Assembly: GCA_016719535.1 (NCBI GenBank)
Contig: JADJYX010000030.1
Coordinates: forward strand, 43,502 to 107,501
Length of the DNA stretch: 64,000 nt
Source of the DNA: Rubrivivax sp.
GTDB lineage: Bacteria; Pseudomonadota; Gammaproteobacteria; Burkholderiales; Burkholderiaceae_C
Direction of reading: 5' to 3'
Of this stretch, positions 1-8,272 are shown one piece after another (the stretch's first letter is position 1; the number at the start of each line of letters is the position of its first letter). Both the position numbers and the translations under genes were made by a program. A model generated the notes under the pieces. The model did no database searches. It had not been told where the DNA came from and worked only from the letters and a program-made list of their open reading frames with translations.

Positions 1-747
1 AATACCGGGCCCAGCCGCCGCTACGGCGAGCAGTTGCGCGCGCTCATCGCGCGCACCACGCCCGAGCCGGTGCGGCAGGTGCTGCACCTCAACCTGCACC
101 CCGACTATTTTCTCGGCAACCAGGCCTTTGCCGATGTGCCGCGGCTGGCCACGCCCGCCACGCGCGCCGGCATCGTGCGCGAGGCGGCAGGCTACGAGAC
201 CAACCTGTACCGCCTGTGCGGCGACTGGATGAAGGGCACCGAGACCCTGGCCCCCGACCGCGACCTGGCGCCGCCGGCCGATGGCCGCTGGCGCATCGGC
301 GAGCGCGAGTTCGAACTGCTCGAACTGCAGGGGCATACCGGCTCCGACCTCGTGCTGCTGGACCGCCGCAGCGGCGTGGCCTTCGTCGGCGGCCTGGTCT
401 TCGCGCAGCGCGTGCCGACCACGCCGCATGCGCAGGTGCAAGCCTGGCTGGGCAGCCTGGACCGATTGCAGGCGCTGCCCGCGGCCACCGTGGTGCCCAG
501 CCACGGCCCGGTGCATGCCGACGGCAGCGGGCTGGTGGGTACGCGCCGTTTTCTGCAGTGGCTGGACCGCAGCTTCACCGACTGGGCGGTGCAGGGCCTG
601 GAGATGAACGAGGTGCTGCGGGCGCCGGTGCCGCCCGAATTCCGCGCCTGGGCGGCGTTCGACACCGAATATGTGCGCAACGTCGCGCACCTGTACCCGC
701 GCTACGAGCGCGCGGTGATGCAGCGCGCGGCGCCGGTGCGGCGCTGA
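1..747 (+). CDS. MBL-fold quinoprotein relay metallohydrolase, 5' end outside window
   Basis: The frame is open from base 1, so the start lies to the left; 248 residues remain before TGA. Motif order fits the metallo-beta-lactamase-fold proteins that accompany PQQ alcohol dehydrogenases (quinoprotein relay system zinc metallohydrolases). Landmarks are HLNLHPDYFLGN where HxHxDH is usual, LQGHTGSD, VGGLVFAQ where a bridging Asp is common, and VPSHGP. Several zinc ligands are therefore replaced and hydrolysis is doubtful. It lies 170 bp upstream of, and codirectional with, the alcohol dehydrogenase, which supports a role in that pathway. The exact role of this family is unknown. Confidence 0.8.
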   Translation, partial: NTGPSRRYGEQLRALIARTTPEPVRQVLHLNLHPDYFLGNQAFADVPRLATPATRAGIVREAAGYETNLYRLCGDWMKGTETLAPDRDLAPPADGRWRIGEREFELLELQGHTGSDLVLLDRRSGVAFVGGLVFAQRVPTTPHAQVQAWLGSLDRLQALPAATVVPSHGPVHADGSGLVGTRRFLQWLDRSFTDWAVQGLEMNEVLRAPVPPEFRAWAAFDTEYVRNVAHLYPRYERAVMQRAAPVRR

Positions 748-917
748 ACAGGCCCGCTGCTCAACAACGGAGCAGGTCCCCGGGTTAGCCCGGTGGTTTC
801 TCCCGGCCGGCAAAGGGTTAACTTTCGGCCCGCTTGCACCGGCCAGGCGTTCTTGATCTCGCCGGCCGCGATGCCGCACACCAACCCCAAGCCCATCCCG
901 TAGACAGGAGACACCCC

Positions 918-2657
918 ATGCGGAAAAACCTCTCGAGCCTGCTGGTCGCCGCCGCGCTGGCGGCGACCGCTGCCCAGGCCAAGGTCACCGACCAGATGAT
1001 CGAGAACGACGCCAGGACGCCCGGGGACGTGCTCAGCTGGGGCATCGGCCAGGACGGCCAGCGCTATTCGCCGCTCAAGCAGATCAATGCCGGCACCATC
1101 GGCCGGCTGGTGCCGGTGTGGAGCTTCTCCTTCGGCGGCGAGAAGCAGCGCGGCCAGGAAACGCAGCCGCTGATCCACGACGGCAAGATGTTCGTCACCG
1201 CGTCGTATTCGCGCATCTTCGCGCTCGACGCCAGGACCGGCGCCAAGCTCTGGAAATACGAGCACCGCCTGCCCGACGGCATCATGCCCTGCTGCGACGT
1301 CATCAACCGCGGCGCCGCGCTCTACGACGACCTGGTCATCTTCGCCACGCTCGACGCCCAGCTGGTGGCGCTGAAGCAGGATTCCGGCGAGGTGGTCTGG
1401 AAGGAGAAGATCGACGACTATGCCGCCGGCTACAGCGCCACCGCCGCGCCGCTGATTGCCGAGGGTCTGCTGCTGACCGGCGTGTCGGGCGGCGAATTCG
1501 GCGTCGTCGGCCGCGTCGAGGCGCGCGACCCCCGGACCGGCCAGCTGGTCTGGATCCGCCCGGTGGTCGAAGGCCACATGGGCAAGAAGTTCGACAAGGC
1601 GGGCAATGCCAGCGACAACGGCGTCTCGGGCACGCCGGGCAAGACCTGGCCGGGCGACCTGTGGAAGACCGGCGGCGCGGCCACCTGGCTGGGCGGCTCC
1701 TACAACAAGAAGACCGGCCTGGCCTATTTCGGCACCGGCAACCCCTCGCCCTGGAACAGCCACCTGCGCAAGGGGGACAACCTCTTCTCCACCAGCACGG
1801 TGGCCATCGACGTCAAGACCGGGCAGATCGCCTGGCACTACCAGAACACCCCCAACGACGGCTGGGACTACGACGGCGTCAATGAATTCATCACCTACGA
1901 GGACGGCGGCCGCGTGCTCGGCGGCAAGGCCGACCGCAACGGCTTCTTCTACGTCAACGACGCCAAGACCGGCCAGCTGGTCAATGCCTTCCCCTTCGTC
2001 AAGAAGATCACCTGGGCCACCGGCATCGACCTGAAGACCGGGCGCCCGAATTTCGTGCCCGAGAACCGCCCCGGCGACCCCACCGCCGGCGCCGACGGCA
2101 AGAAGGGCAGCGTGGTCTTCGCCGCACCGTCGTTCCTGGGCGGCAAGAACCAGATGCCGATGGCCTATTCGCCCGACACCCGGCTGTTCTACGTGCCGGC
2201 CAACGAATGGGGCATGGAGATCTGGAACGAGCCCGTGACCTACAAGAAGGGCGCGGCCTACCTGGGTGCCGGCTTCACCATCAAGACGCTGTCCGACGGC
2301 CCCATCGGCGCGCTGCGCGCCATCGACCCCAAGACCGGCAAGATCGTCTGGGAAGCCCCCAACAATGCGCCGCTGTGGGGCGGCGTGCTGACCACCGGCG
2401 GCAACCTGGTGTTCTGGGGCACGCCCGAAGGCTTCCTGCAGGCCGCCGATGCCAAGACCGGCAAGATCGTCTGGAAGTTCCAGACCGGCTCCGGCGTCGT
2501 CGCGCCCCCGGTCACCTGGGAAGACAAGGGCGAGCAGTACATCGCCGTGGCCTCGGGCTGGGGCGGCGCGGTGCCGCTGTGGGGCGGCGACGTGGCCAAG
2601 AAGGTCAACTACCTCGAGCAGGGCGGCTCGATCTGGGTGTTCAAGCTGCTGAAGTGA
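918..2657 (+). CDS. PQQ-dependent (quinoprotein) alcohol dehydrogenase, lanthanide-type signature
   Basis: A 579-residue periplasmic quinoprotein dehydrogenase of the MxaF/XoxF/PedE-PedH family, which oxidises alcohols and passes electrons to a cytochrome c. The ATG at 918 is chosen because it follows AGGAG (906-910) and starts a clean signal peptide ending near TAAQA; an in-frame upstream start lacks both. Seen: repeated tryptophan-docking blades, the vicinal disulfide pair Cys125-Cys126 (MPCCDV), and GWDYDG with Asp317 at the catalytic position and Asp319 two residues on. That second Asp marks lanthanide-dependent enzymes (XoxF, PedH); calcium enzymes have a small residue there. The cytochrome, XoxJ-like protein and ABC operon nearby fit the same pathway. 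Substrate range cannot be read from sequence. Confidence 0.93.
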   Translation: MRKNLSSLLVAAALAATAAQAKVTDQMIENDARTPGDVLSWGIGQDGQRYSPLKQINAGTIGRLVPVWSFSFGGEKQRGQETQPLIHDGKMFVTASYSRIFALDARTGAKLWKYEHRLPDGIMPCCDVINRGAALYDDLVIFATLDAQLVALKQDSGEVVWKEKIDDYAAGYSATAAPLIAEGLLLTGVSGGEFGVVGRVEARDPRTGQLVWIRPVVEGHMGKKFDKAGNASDNGVSGTPGKTWPGDLWKTGGAATWLGGSYNKKTGLAYFGTGNPSPWNSHLRKGDNLFSTSTVAIDVKTGQIAWHYQNTPNDGWDYDGVNEFITYEDGGRVLGGKADRNGFFYVNDAKTGQLVNAFPFVKKITWATGIDLKTGRPNFVPENRPGDPTAGADGKKGSVVFAAPSFLGGKNQMPMAYSPDTRLFYVPANEWGMEIWNEPVTYKKGAAYLGAGFTIKTLSDGPIGALRAIDPKTGKIVWEAPNNAPLWGGVLTTGGNLVFWGTPEGFLQAADAKTGKIVWKFQTGSGVVAPPVTWEDKGEQYIAVASGWGGAVPLWGGDVAKKVNYLEQGGSIWVFKLLK

Positions 2658-2688
2658 GCGGCGGCGCCCGAGCGCCGACGACCACCAG

Positions 2689-2720
2689 ACAAGGGGGTTG
2701 CCGCGAGGCAACCCCCTTGT
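2689..2720. terminator. Perfect 14-bp stem-loop between convergent genes
   Basis: The arms ACAAGGGGGTTGCC and GGCAACCCCCTTGT are exact reverse complements around a GCGA loop. The hairpin lies between the stop of the alcohol dehydrogenase and the stop of the convergent Bug-type gene, so it can serve both. There is no strong U-tract on either side. Confidence 0.75.
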
Positions 2721-2751
2721 CGTTGCAGGGCGCGCCACGGCGCGCCGGGCC

Positions 2752-3756
2752 TCAAGGCTTGCGCGCCAGCCCCAGCCGTTCCACCGCCACGCGCTCGGCG
2801 GCATGGGCCGCGCGCATGCTGCGGCCATAGTCCTCGGGCCCCAGGTAGGCCAGGTCCTGGTCGTATTTCTGCAGCTCGGCCAGGTGCGCGGGGTCGTGGA
2901 TGGCGGTGCGGAAGGCGTCGTGCAGCACGCGCACGACCTCGGGCGCCATGCCCGCCGGGCCGGCCAGACCGTAGGGCGACATCGCCACGATGCCGTGGCC
3001 GAGCTCCTTCAGCGTGGGCACGGCCGGCCAGCGGCGCGTGCGCCGGTCGCCGAAGGTGACCAGCAGCCGCAGCTGCCCGCCGTCGACGAAGGGCGCGAAG
3101 CCGTTGGAATTGACGCCCACCATCACCTGCCCCGAGCTGACGGCCAGCATCTGCTCGGACGTGCCCTTGTACGGCACGTGCACGTAGGTCAGGCCGCGGG
3201 CGCCGAACAGCTGGTCCATCACCAGGTGCGGCGTCGTGCCCACGCCGTTGGTCGACACCGTCAGGCGCCCGGGGTGGTTGCGGGCCCAGGCGAAGAGTTC
3301 GTCGAGCGAGCGCCAGTCGCTGCCCGCCGGCACGACGATGCCGAAGGTCACGCCGCTGATCTGCAGGATGGGCGTGGTGTCGCGGATCGGGTCCCAGCTG
3401 ACCTTCTGGATCCACGGCGCACGGAATACCGGCTGCGGCATCTGCGCGATGGTGTAGCCGTCGGGGGCGGCCTGCTGCAGCACCGGCATCACCAGCGTGC
3501 CGCCGGCGCCCGAGCGGTTCTCGACCACCACCTTCTGGCCCAGCTGCTGGCCGGCCAGTTCGGCCAGCAGCCGCATCGTGAGGTCGGTGGCGCCGCCGGC
3601 CGGCCATGGCACCCACAGCGTGAGCGGCCGCTGTGGAAAACGATCGCCTTGCGCCAGGGTTGGCAGCGCCAGGCCGGCTGCGCCCGCGGCCAGCAGCCGC
3701 AGGGCCTGGCGGCGTCGGTGGCGCTGGTGGAGCCGTGCATCGACATGCGGGTTCAT
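2752..3756 (-). CDS. Bug/TctC-type periplasmic substrate-binding protein
   Basis: A roughly 334-residue extracytoplasmic solute receptor of the tripartite tricarboxylate transporter (Bug) family. Evidence is an N-terminal RRRQALRLLAAGAAG export signal with twin-Arg flavour, then FPQRPLTLWVPWPAGGATD, VVVENRSGAGG and the VPYKG segment typical of the family. ATG at 3756 overlaps the lipoprotein stop as ATGA; an ATG at 3762 is also possible. It is the last gene of the nine-gene minus-strand operon. No TctA/TctB membrane partners are visible, so it is an orphan receptor that may act in sensing or with another transporter. Ligand unknown. Confidence 0.85.
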   Translation of the reverse strand: MNPHVDARLHQRHRRRQALRLLAAGAAGLALPTLAQGDRFPQRPLTLWVPWPAGGATDLTMRLLAELAGQQLGQKVVVENRSGAGGTLVMPVLQQAAPDGYTIAQMPQPVFRAPWIQKVSWDPIRDTTPILQISGVTFGIVVPAGSDWRSLDELFAWARNHPGRLTVSTNGVGTTPHLVMDQLFGARGLTYVHVPYKGTSEQMLAVSSGQVMVGVNSNGFAPFVDGGQLRLLVTFGDRRTRRWPAVPTLKELGHGIVAMSPYGLAGPAGMAPEVVRVLHDAFRTAIHDPAHLAELQKYDQDLAYLGPEDYGRSMRAAHAAERVAVERLGLARKP

Positions 3757-4460
3757 TGCCATGACATCAGGTCCAGGGTCAGCGTGCCGCCGACCAGAAA
3801 GGTGGAATGTGCCGGTTCCTCGCGCACCAGCTTGACGAGCCCGGGGCCGCGGCAGTACCACTCGGTGGTGGTCAGCGCCATGTCGCGCCAGCCCACCACC
3901 GGGTCGGCAAAGAGCCGCAGCACCGCCTGCCCGCGCACGCGCACGCAGCGCTCGAAGCGGCCGGCGCGCGATTCGACGGCATCGTCGAGCGACTCGATGA
4001 CATAGTTCATCGGGATCACCGGGTGCGTGTGCCGGATCTCGGGCGGAAATTCCTGCCGCCGGCGCAGCAGGTAGGCGGTGGTCGTGCTCTGCCACTGGGT
4101 GCCCACGGCGATCGGCGCCTTCAGCACGTAGCGCGGCGGCACGTCGGCGCGCGGCTCCTCGTCGAGGTCGCTCTTGCTGGCGACGCGGAAGACGCCGCTG
4201 TCGTTGACGCGCAGGTACCAGTCGACGCCGTCGGCGCTGCGACGCCGCCAGGCCGGCTGGCCGTCGATGCTGGCCTCGCCTTCGGTGGTGAGCGTGCGCG
4301 TCTCGTGCTCGACGACCTGGTTCTCCCAGTCGGTGCGCACGTCGTAGACCCAGCGCCGCCCAGGCTCGAGCGGGAACAGCGAGGCCGGCAGCGAGGGCTC
4401 GCTGCAGGCACCCGCGAGCAGCGCTGCGGACAGCAGCACAGGCCATGCAGCGCGCTTCAT
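3753..4460 (-). CDS. Putative periplasmic lipoprotein, PQQ-operon member
   Basis: A 235-residue protein starting MKRAAWPVLLSAALLAGAC, a lipoprotein signal with predicted acylated Cys19. The mature part is beta-rich and mostly polar (PLEPGRRWVYDVRTDWENQ, then a WYLRVNDSGVFRV segment) with no catalytic motif I recognise. Its ATG overlaps the stop of the upstream membrane-protein gene as ATGA, and its stop overlaps the Bug-type gene in the same way, so it is translationally coupled inside the operon. By context it may be an envelope accessory factor of the transporter/motor module. Function unknown. Confidence 0.7.
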   Translation of the reverse strand: MKRAAWPVLLSAALLAGACSEPSLPASLFPLEPGRRWVYDVRTDWENQVVEHETRTLTTEGEASIDGQPAWRRRSADGVDWYLRVNDSGVFRVASKSDLDEEPRADVPPRYVLKAPIAVGTQWQSTTTAYLLRRRQEFPPEIRHTHPVIPMNYVIESLDDAVESRAGRFERCVRVRGQAVLRLFADPVVGWRDMALTTTEWYCRGPGLVKLVREEPAHSTFLVGGTLTLDLMSWQ

Positions 4461-4957
4461 TTTTCGGGCAGCTGCGGCAGCGGCAGGTCGCGGATCTTGA
4501 CGTTCTGCTCGTCGCTGCCCGGGCGCAGCCACGAAAGGCCGCGCGGCCCGCGCCGGGGCTCGGCGGTGCCCATCTGCGCGATGCCCTGGCGCGCCTTCTT
4601 CATGCCTTCGTCGAGCAGCGCGTGCAGGTCCTTGCTGTAGGGCAGCTGGTAGGCGCGCGGGCGCGGCGCCGGCTTGCCGCCCTCGAGCGCATTGACCCAC
4701 ACGTAGAGTGCGCCGGGCCGCGTCCTGGTCGGCTCCTCGATCACCGCCGCCAGCAGCACGAAGCGCTCGGGCAGCGCATGCCGGCTCGGCCAGCCCCAGA
4801 CGTCGTCGAAGGCGGTCTCGGCGAGAAAATACAGCGCGCTGACGCCGACCACCAGCAGCGCCTTGGCCCAGCGCGGCCAGTGCGAGGCCAGCAGCGCCAG
4901 CGCGGCCACGAAGGCCAGCGCCACGTAGACCCACAGCAGCGCATCGGTGCCGCTCAT
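4457..4957 (-). CDS. Unknown membrane protein, PQQ-operon member
   Basis: A 166-residue protein with two N-terminal hydrophobic segments (about residues 7-24 and 32-47) followed by a soluble, basic and proline-rich part (PAPRPRAYQLPYSKDLHALLDEGMKKARQGI). I do not recognise a family. Its ATG immediately follows the TAG of the ExbD-like gene with no spacer, and its TGA overlaps the lipoprotein ATG. Conserved packing in the operon argues it is real and works with the TolQ/ExbD-like pair, but this is inference. Confidence 0.65.
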   Translation of the reverse strand: MSGTDALLWVYVALAFVAALALLASHWPRWAKALLVVGVSALYFLAETAFDDVWGWPSRHALPERFVLLAAVIEEPTRTRPGALYVWVNALEGGKPAPRPRAYQLPYSKDLHALLDEGMKKARQGIAQMGTAEPRRGPRGLSWLRPGSDEQNVKIRDLPLPQLPEK

Positions 4958-5560
4958 CTAGAGGCGCTCCACCAGCCGCTTGGCCAGCGTGTTGACGTTG
5001 CCGACGCCACCGTCGCGGTCGACGGTGAAGCGCGCGGCGGTGGCCTCGTCGCCCTTGCGCGCCACGGTCACGGTGCCGTAGTAGACGACCTCGGCACGCG
5101 GGTTGACCTTGACCACCGAGACGTTGACGTCGACCGGCTCGCCATTCCTGGTGTCGTAGTAGTGCACGTTGACGGTGTATTCGCCGGGCGCGAAGCCGCG
5201 GATCGTCACCACCTCCTGGTTGAGCGGGTTGACCACCTTCTGGCCGTTGATGACGATGGTGTCGTTGGACAGGCCGCGGTCGTCGCGGTCGAGGTGCATC
5301 ATGCCGGCCTCGCGGGCACGGAACCACACCAGGTTGCCGCCCGGGTCCTGCACCCAGGTGTCGACGTCGTTGGGGTTGAGGTCGGGCCAGGTGACGGTGA
5401 TGATGAATTCGGCCTTGGCGTCGATGACGCCGGTCCTGGCCTTCGGGTTCATCGCGATCAGCGCGATGGCAAACAGCATCACGAAGGCCAGCAGCGTGTT
5501 GAAGAGCAGGTCCGAGAACGGGTCCAGCTCGTCGAAGCGGCGCTTGCGCAGCACGGCCAT
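4958..5560 (-). CDS. ExbD/TolR-like single-pass protein with extra periplasmic beta domain
   Basis: A 200-residue protein. Residues 10-38 (FDELDPFSDLLFNTLLAFVM onward) form one transmembrane helix preceded by Asp17, aligned by eye with the proton-coupling Asp of ExbD/TolR. Instead of the usual small ExbD periplasmic domain it continues into a beta-rich module with DVDTWVQDPGGNLVWF and FAPGEYTVNVHYYD, reminiscent of DUF2135/YfaP sandwich domains, plus an acidic loop HLDRDDRG. ATG at 5560 overlaps the TolQ-like stop by one base (TGATG). The pair probably forms an ion-driven motor or channel. The beta-domain assignment is an inference from motif resemblance only. Confidence 0.7.
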   Translation of the reverse strand: MAVLRKRRFDELDPFSDLLFNTLLAFVMLFAIALIAMNPKARTGVIDAKAEFIITVTWPDLNPNDVDTWVQDPGGNLVWFRAREAGMMHLDRDDRGLSNDTIVINGQKVVNPLNQEVVTIRGFAPGEYTVNVHYYDTRNGEPVDVNVSVVKVNPRAEVVYYGTVTVARKGDEATAARFTVDRDGGVGNVNTLAKRLVERL

Positions 5561-6240
5561 CAGGCAGGCTCCGTCGGCGTGGCGGCGGGCGGCGCATCGG
5601 CCAGGATGTCGGCCGCCAGGCGGTCGGCCGTGCGGTCCAGCAGCAGCAGCTGCAGCCCCAGCCACAGGTTGGCCAGCAGTCCGACCAGCGTGGTGTAGAG
5701 CGCGATCGCCATGCCCTTGGTCATCTGGCGGATGAGGTTCTGCACCTGGTCGAGGTCGAAGCTGGGCATGGCGCCGATCTGCAGCGACATGACGATGAAG
5801 CCGACCACCGTGCCCAGCAGCCCGAGCTTGACGGCGGCGGCGGCAAACCACCACGCCGTCTCGTGCGCGCCATGGGTGCGCTCCGACAGCAGCTGCGCAG
5901 CCAGGTCCGGCGAGCGCGCATGCTCGTCGCGGTAGCGGCGCCGCCAGTCGGAGCCCGGCTGCGCCTGCGCCTGCAGCCGCCAGGCGCGGCGGCCGATCCA
6001 CAGCGTGACGACGATGGCCAGCGCCACGATGCCCAGGCTGATGCCGCTGGGGTCGCCTTCGACCAGCGCACGCCACAGCCCGCGCAGCTGCAGCCACCAG
6101 GCGCCGAACAGCACCAGCCCCAGCTGCGCCGCCCAGGCCCAGAACAGGCGCTGCGCCAGCGCGGTGATGCCGTCGTCGCGCCGCGCCGCCGGCACTGCCG
6201 GCGCCGTGCCCGATGCGAAGGCGCGCAGGAGGCGGTTCAT
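5560..6240 (-). CDS. MotA/TolQ/ExbB-family proton channel protein
   Basis: A 226-residue inner-membrane protein with four hydrophobic segments. The last two carry the family hallmarks KLGLLGTVVGFIVMSL and GMAIALYTTLVGLLANL, the helices that line the proton path in ExbB/TolQ/MotA. ATG at 6240 overlaps the stop of the ABC permease (TGATG) and its stop overlaps the ExbD-like ATG. ExbB/TolQ proteins pair with ExbD/TolR to drive envelope work. The partner here is the next gene rather than TonB or TolA, so the driven process is probably linked to the PQQ dehydrogenase locus. Confidence 0.82.
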   Translation of the reverse strand: MNRLLRAFASGTAPAVPAARRDDGITALAQRLFWAWAAQLGLVLFGAWWLQLRGLWRALVEGDPSGISLGIVALAIVVTLWIGRRAWRLQAQAQPGSDWRRRYRDEHARSPDLAAQLLSERTHGAHETAWWFAAAAVKLGLLGTVVGFIVMSLQIGAMPSFDLDQVQNLIRQMTKGMAIALYTTLVGLLANLWLGLQLLLLDRTADRLAADILADAPPAATPTEPA

Positions 6241-7109
6241 CACCCGCCCCCGGCCGCGGCGCCCGGCGGCCCGCCGGGCCGCTTGCCCAGCGCGCCGAAG
6301 CCGCGCTGCGGGTCGTAGCCCCAGCTGGCGAGCGCGAAGCACACGAGCAGCGTGCCCAGCACCACCCAGGGCGCCAGCCCCGGGTCCTTGCCGTAGAGCG
6401 CAAAGCGCAGCCACTCCACCGCATGCGTGAACGGGTTGACGCGCGCGATCTGGTAGACCCAGCCGGCGCCCGACTCCTCCAGCTTCCACAGCGGGTAGAG
6501 CGCGGTGGACATGAAATACATCGGGAAGATGACGAAATTCATCGTGCCGGCGAAGTTTTCCAGCTGCTTGATGTGCACCGACAGCAGCAGGCCCAGCGCG
6601 CCCAGCATCAGCGCGCCGCAGACGGCCGCCAGCAGCACCTGCGGCGTCTGCGGCCCGAAGACCGGCAGCTCGGTGCCCAGCGCCCAGGCCACGGCGACGA
6701 AGGCCGCGGCCTGCGCCAGCGACAGCACCGCGGTGGCCGTCAGCTTGCTCAGCAGGATCCAGGCGCGCGGCAGCGGCGCCGTGAGCAGCAGCCGCATCAG
6801 CCCCATCTCGCGGTCGTAGACCATGGCCAGGCTGGACTGCATGCCGTTGAAGAGCAGCACCATGCCGACCAGGCCGGGGGCGATATAGACGTCGTAGGGG
6901 ATGTAGGTGTCGTAGGGCTCGACGATGGCCACGCCGAAGACATTGCGAAAACCCGCCGCGAAGACCGCCAGCCACAGCAGCGGCCGCACCAGCGCCGATA
7001 CCAGGCGCCCGTACTGGCGGCCGAATTTGAGCAGCTCGCGCACGACGATGGCGCGCATGGCCTGCAGCGCATGCGCCAGGCCGTGGCGGCGGTCGCCGGC
7101 GGCGCTCAC
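6240..7109 (-). CDS. ABC-2 type transporter permease, PQQ-ADH associated
   Basis: An ABC-2 family inner-membrane permease of 289 residues with six hydrophobic stretches, including PLLWLAVFAAGFRNVFG and the conserved NFVIFPMYFMSTALYPLW region. I use GTG at 7109 because it overlaps the TGA of the upstream gene as GTGA, the coupling pattern used across this operon; a GTG at 7124 would add five residues. ABC-2 permeases mostly export. Together with the ATPase and binding protein it matches the three-part ABC system found beside PQQ alcohol dehydrogenases. The substrate is not known. Confidence 0.86.
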   Translation of the reverse strand: MSAAGDRRHGLAHALQAMRAIVVRELLKFGRQYGRLVSALVRPLLWLAVFAAGFRNVFGVAIVEPYDTYIPYDVYIAPGLVGMVLLFNGMQSSLAMVYDREMGLMRLLLTAPLPRAWILLSKLTATAVLSLAQAAAFVAVAWALGTELPVFGPQTPQVLLAAVCGALMLGALGLLLSVHIKQLENFAGTMNFVIFPMYFMSTALYPLWKLEESGAGWVYQIARVNPFTHAVEWLRFALYGKDPGLAPWVVLGTLLVCFALASWGYDPQRGFGALGKRPGGPPGAAAGGG

Positions 7110-8272
7110 GATCTGGCCTTGCACAGCGTCTCGGGTGCGTCGGCGCCCAGCGTGTCGAGGTTGTTCTTCGGGTGCAGCACGCCGTCGCCCGGGGCCATGC
7201 CGACGACACTCTGGCCGTCGGTCAGCAGCAGCGGCTGGCGCAGCTGTCCGTCCCAGGGCCGGAAGCCGAGCTTGGTGCCCTTGGACCCGTCGAATTCACC
7301 ACCGGCCAGCGCCTGCTGCCACGCCGTGGCCGGCCCCTTGGGTGCGGCCACGGCAGCCGCCACCAGCACCTTGCCGGCCATCCACGCCGACCAGTCGTGC
7401 GCACCCATCGGCCGCCCGGCCGCCCGGATCAGCCGGCGCGTGACCTGGGGCGCGCCATAGCGTTCGAATTTCGGGCTCCAGGCCACGGCGACCAGGCCGC
7501 CGTCACCGACCACCGGGCGCGGCAGCGCGGTGCGATAAGGCAGCGAGGCCGCGAACTCGCCGTCGCTGTCGACCACCCAGACGGCGTCGTAGCTGCCCTG
7601 GGTGAGCAGCAGCGGGTTGGCGAGGTCGCGCTCGCGCGGGTCGGCCGAGAGCTTGAAGGGCTTGCTGCCGGCGAGCTTGAGGCCATAACGTCTGAGAGCA
7701 GCCTGCACGGTGGCCGCGCGTTCGCGGTCGGCGTCGCCGGGCCCGGCGAGCAGCAGCACGCCGGTCCAGCGGCGCGCCACCAGCCACTGCGCCAGCGCAT
7801 CGGCGCGCATGCGTTCGCTGGGCGCCAGGTGGTAGAGCAGCCGGCGGCAGTCGGCGCCGCGCAGCGCATCGGCGGTGGCGCCGACGTTGAGCACCGGCAC
7901 GCGGGCGCCGTCGGCGGCGGCCAGCGTCCAGGCGGCGGGCAGGTCGGTCACCAGCGCCGCCGCGCCGCCCTTCTCGGCCTGCGCCGCGGCGGCCCGGGCG
8001 GCAGCGGCATCGGCCACCTCGACGACCTCCAGCGTCAGCGCGGCGCCGGCCGCTTCCAGCTCGAAGCGGCCTTCGGCCAGCGCCACCTTCAGCGCATCGG
8101 CCGCCGCTCCGGTGGGGTGGCCGAGGTAGCCGCGCTCGAGCCGCGCGCGCTCGAGCCGCGCATCGCCGGCCGGCGCCAGCAGCGTGACCTTGAAGACCGC
8201 CGCCTGCGCCGGGGGCGCCAGCGCTGCGGCCAGCAGCAGCGCCGCCGCACGGCAGCGGACCGGAGGCCTCAC
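7106..8272 (-). CDS. ABC transporter substrate-binding protein, PQQ-ADH system type
   Basis: A 388-residue periplasmic protein with a signal peptide ending near PAQAA and a type I periplasmic-binding-protein fold by sequence pattern (RVPVLNVGATADALRGADCRRLLYH, then WTGVLLLAGPGDADRERAA). It resembles the TIGR03863-type proteins found in PQQ-dependent alcohol dehydrogenase clusters. The start is GTG at 8272, overlapping the beta-propeller stop as GTGA. Oddly, it is paired with an ABC-2 export-type permease rather than an import permease, so it may sense or chaperone a ligand instead of feeding uptake. Confidence 0.85.
   Translation of the reverse strand: MRPPVRCRAAALLLAAALAPPAQAAVFKVTLLAPAGDARLERARLERGYLGHPTGAAADALKVALAEGRFELEAAGAALTLEVVEVADAAAARAAAAQAEKGGAAALVTDLPAAWTLAAADGARVPVLNVGATADALRGADCRRLLYHLAPSERMRADALAQWLVARRWTGVLLLAGPGDADRERAATVQAALRRYGLKLAGSKPFKLSADPRERDLANPLLLTQGSYDAVWVVDSDGEFAASLPYRTALPRPVVGDGGLVAVAWSPKFERYGAPQVTRRLIRAAGRPMGAHDWSAWMAGKVLVAAAVAAPKGPATAWQQALAGGEFDGSKGTKLGFRPWDGQLRQPLLLTDGQSVVGMAPGDGVLHPKNNLDTLGADAPETLCKARS

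Noticed and set aside
818..917. Sigma-54 promoter before the alcohol dehydrogenase
   Set aside because: TTGCA occurs at 834-838, but the bases 11 positions upstream do not give TGGCAC, so the match fails at -24.
834..917. N-terminal 28-residue extension of the alcohol dehydrogenase
   Set aside because: The upstream start has no ribosome site and would hide the signal peptide; the ATG at 918 has both.
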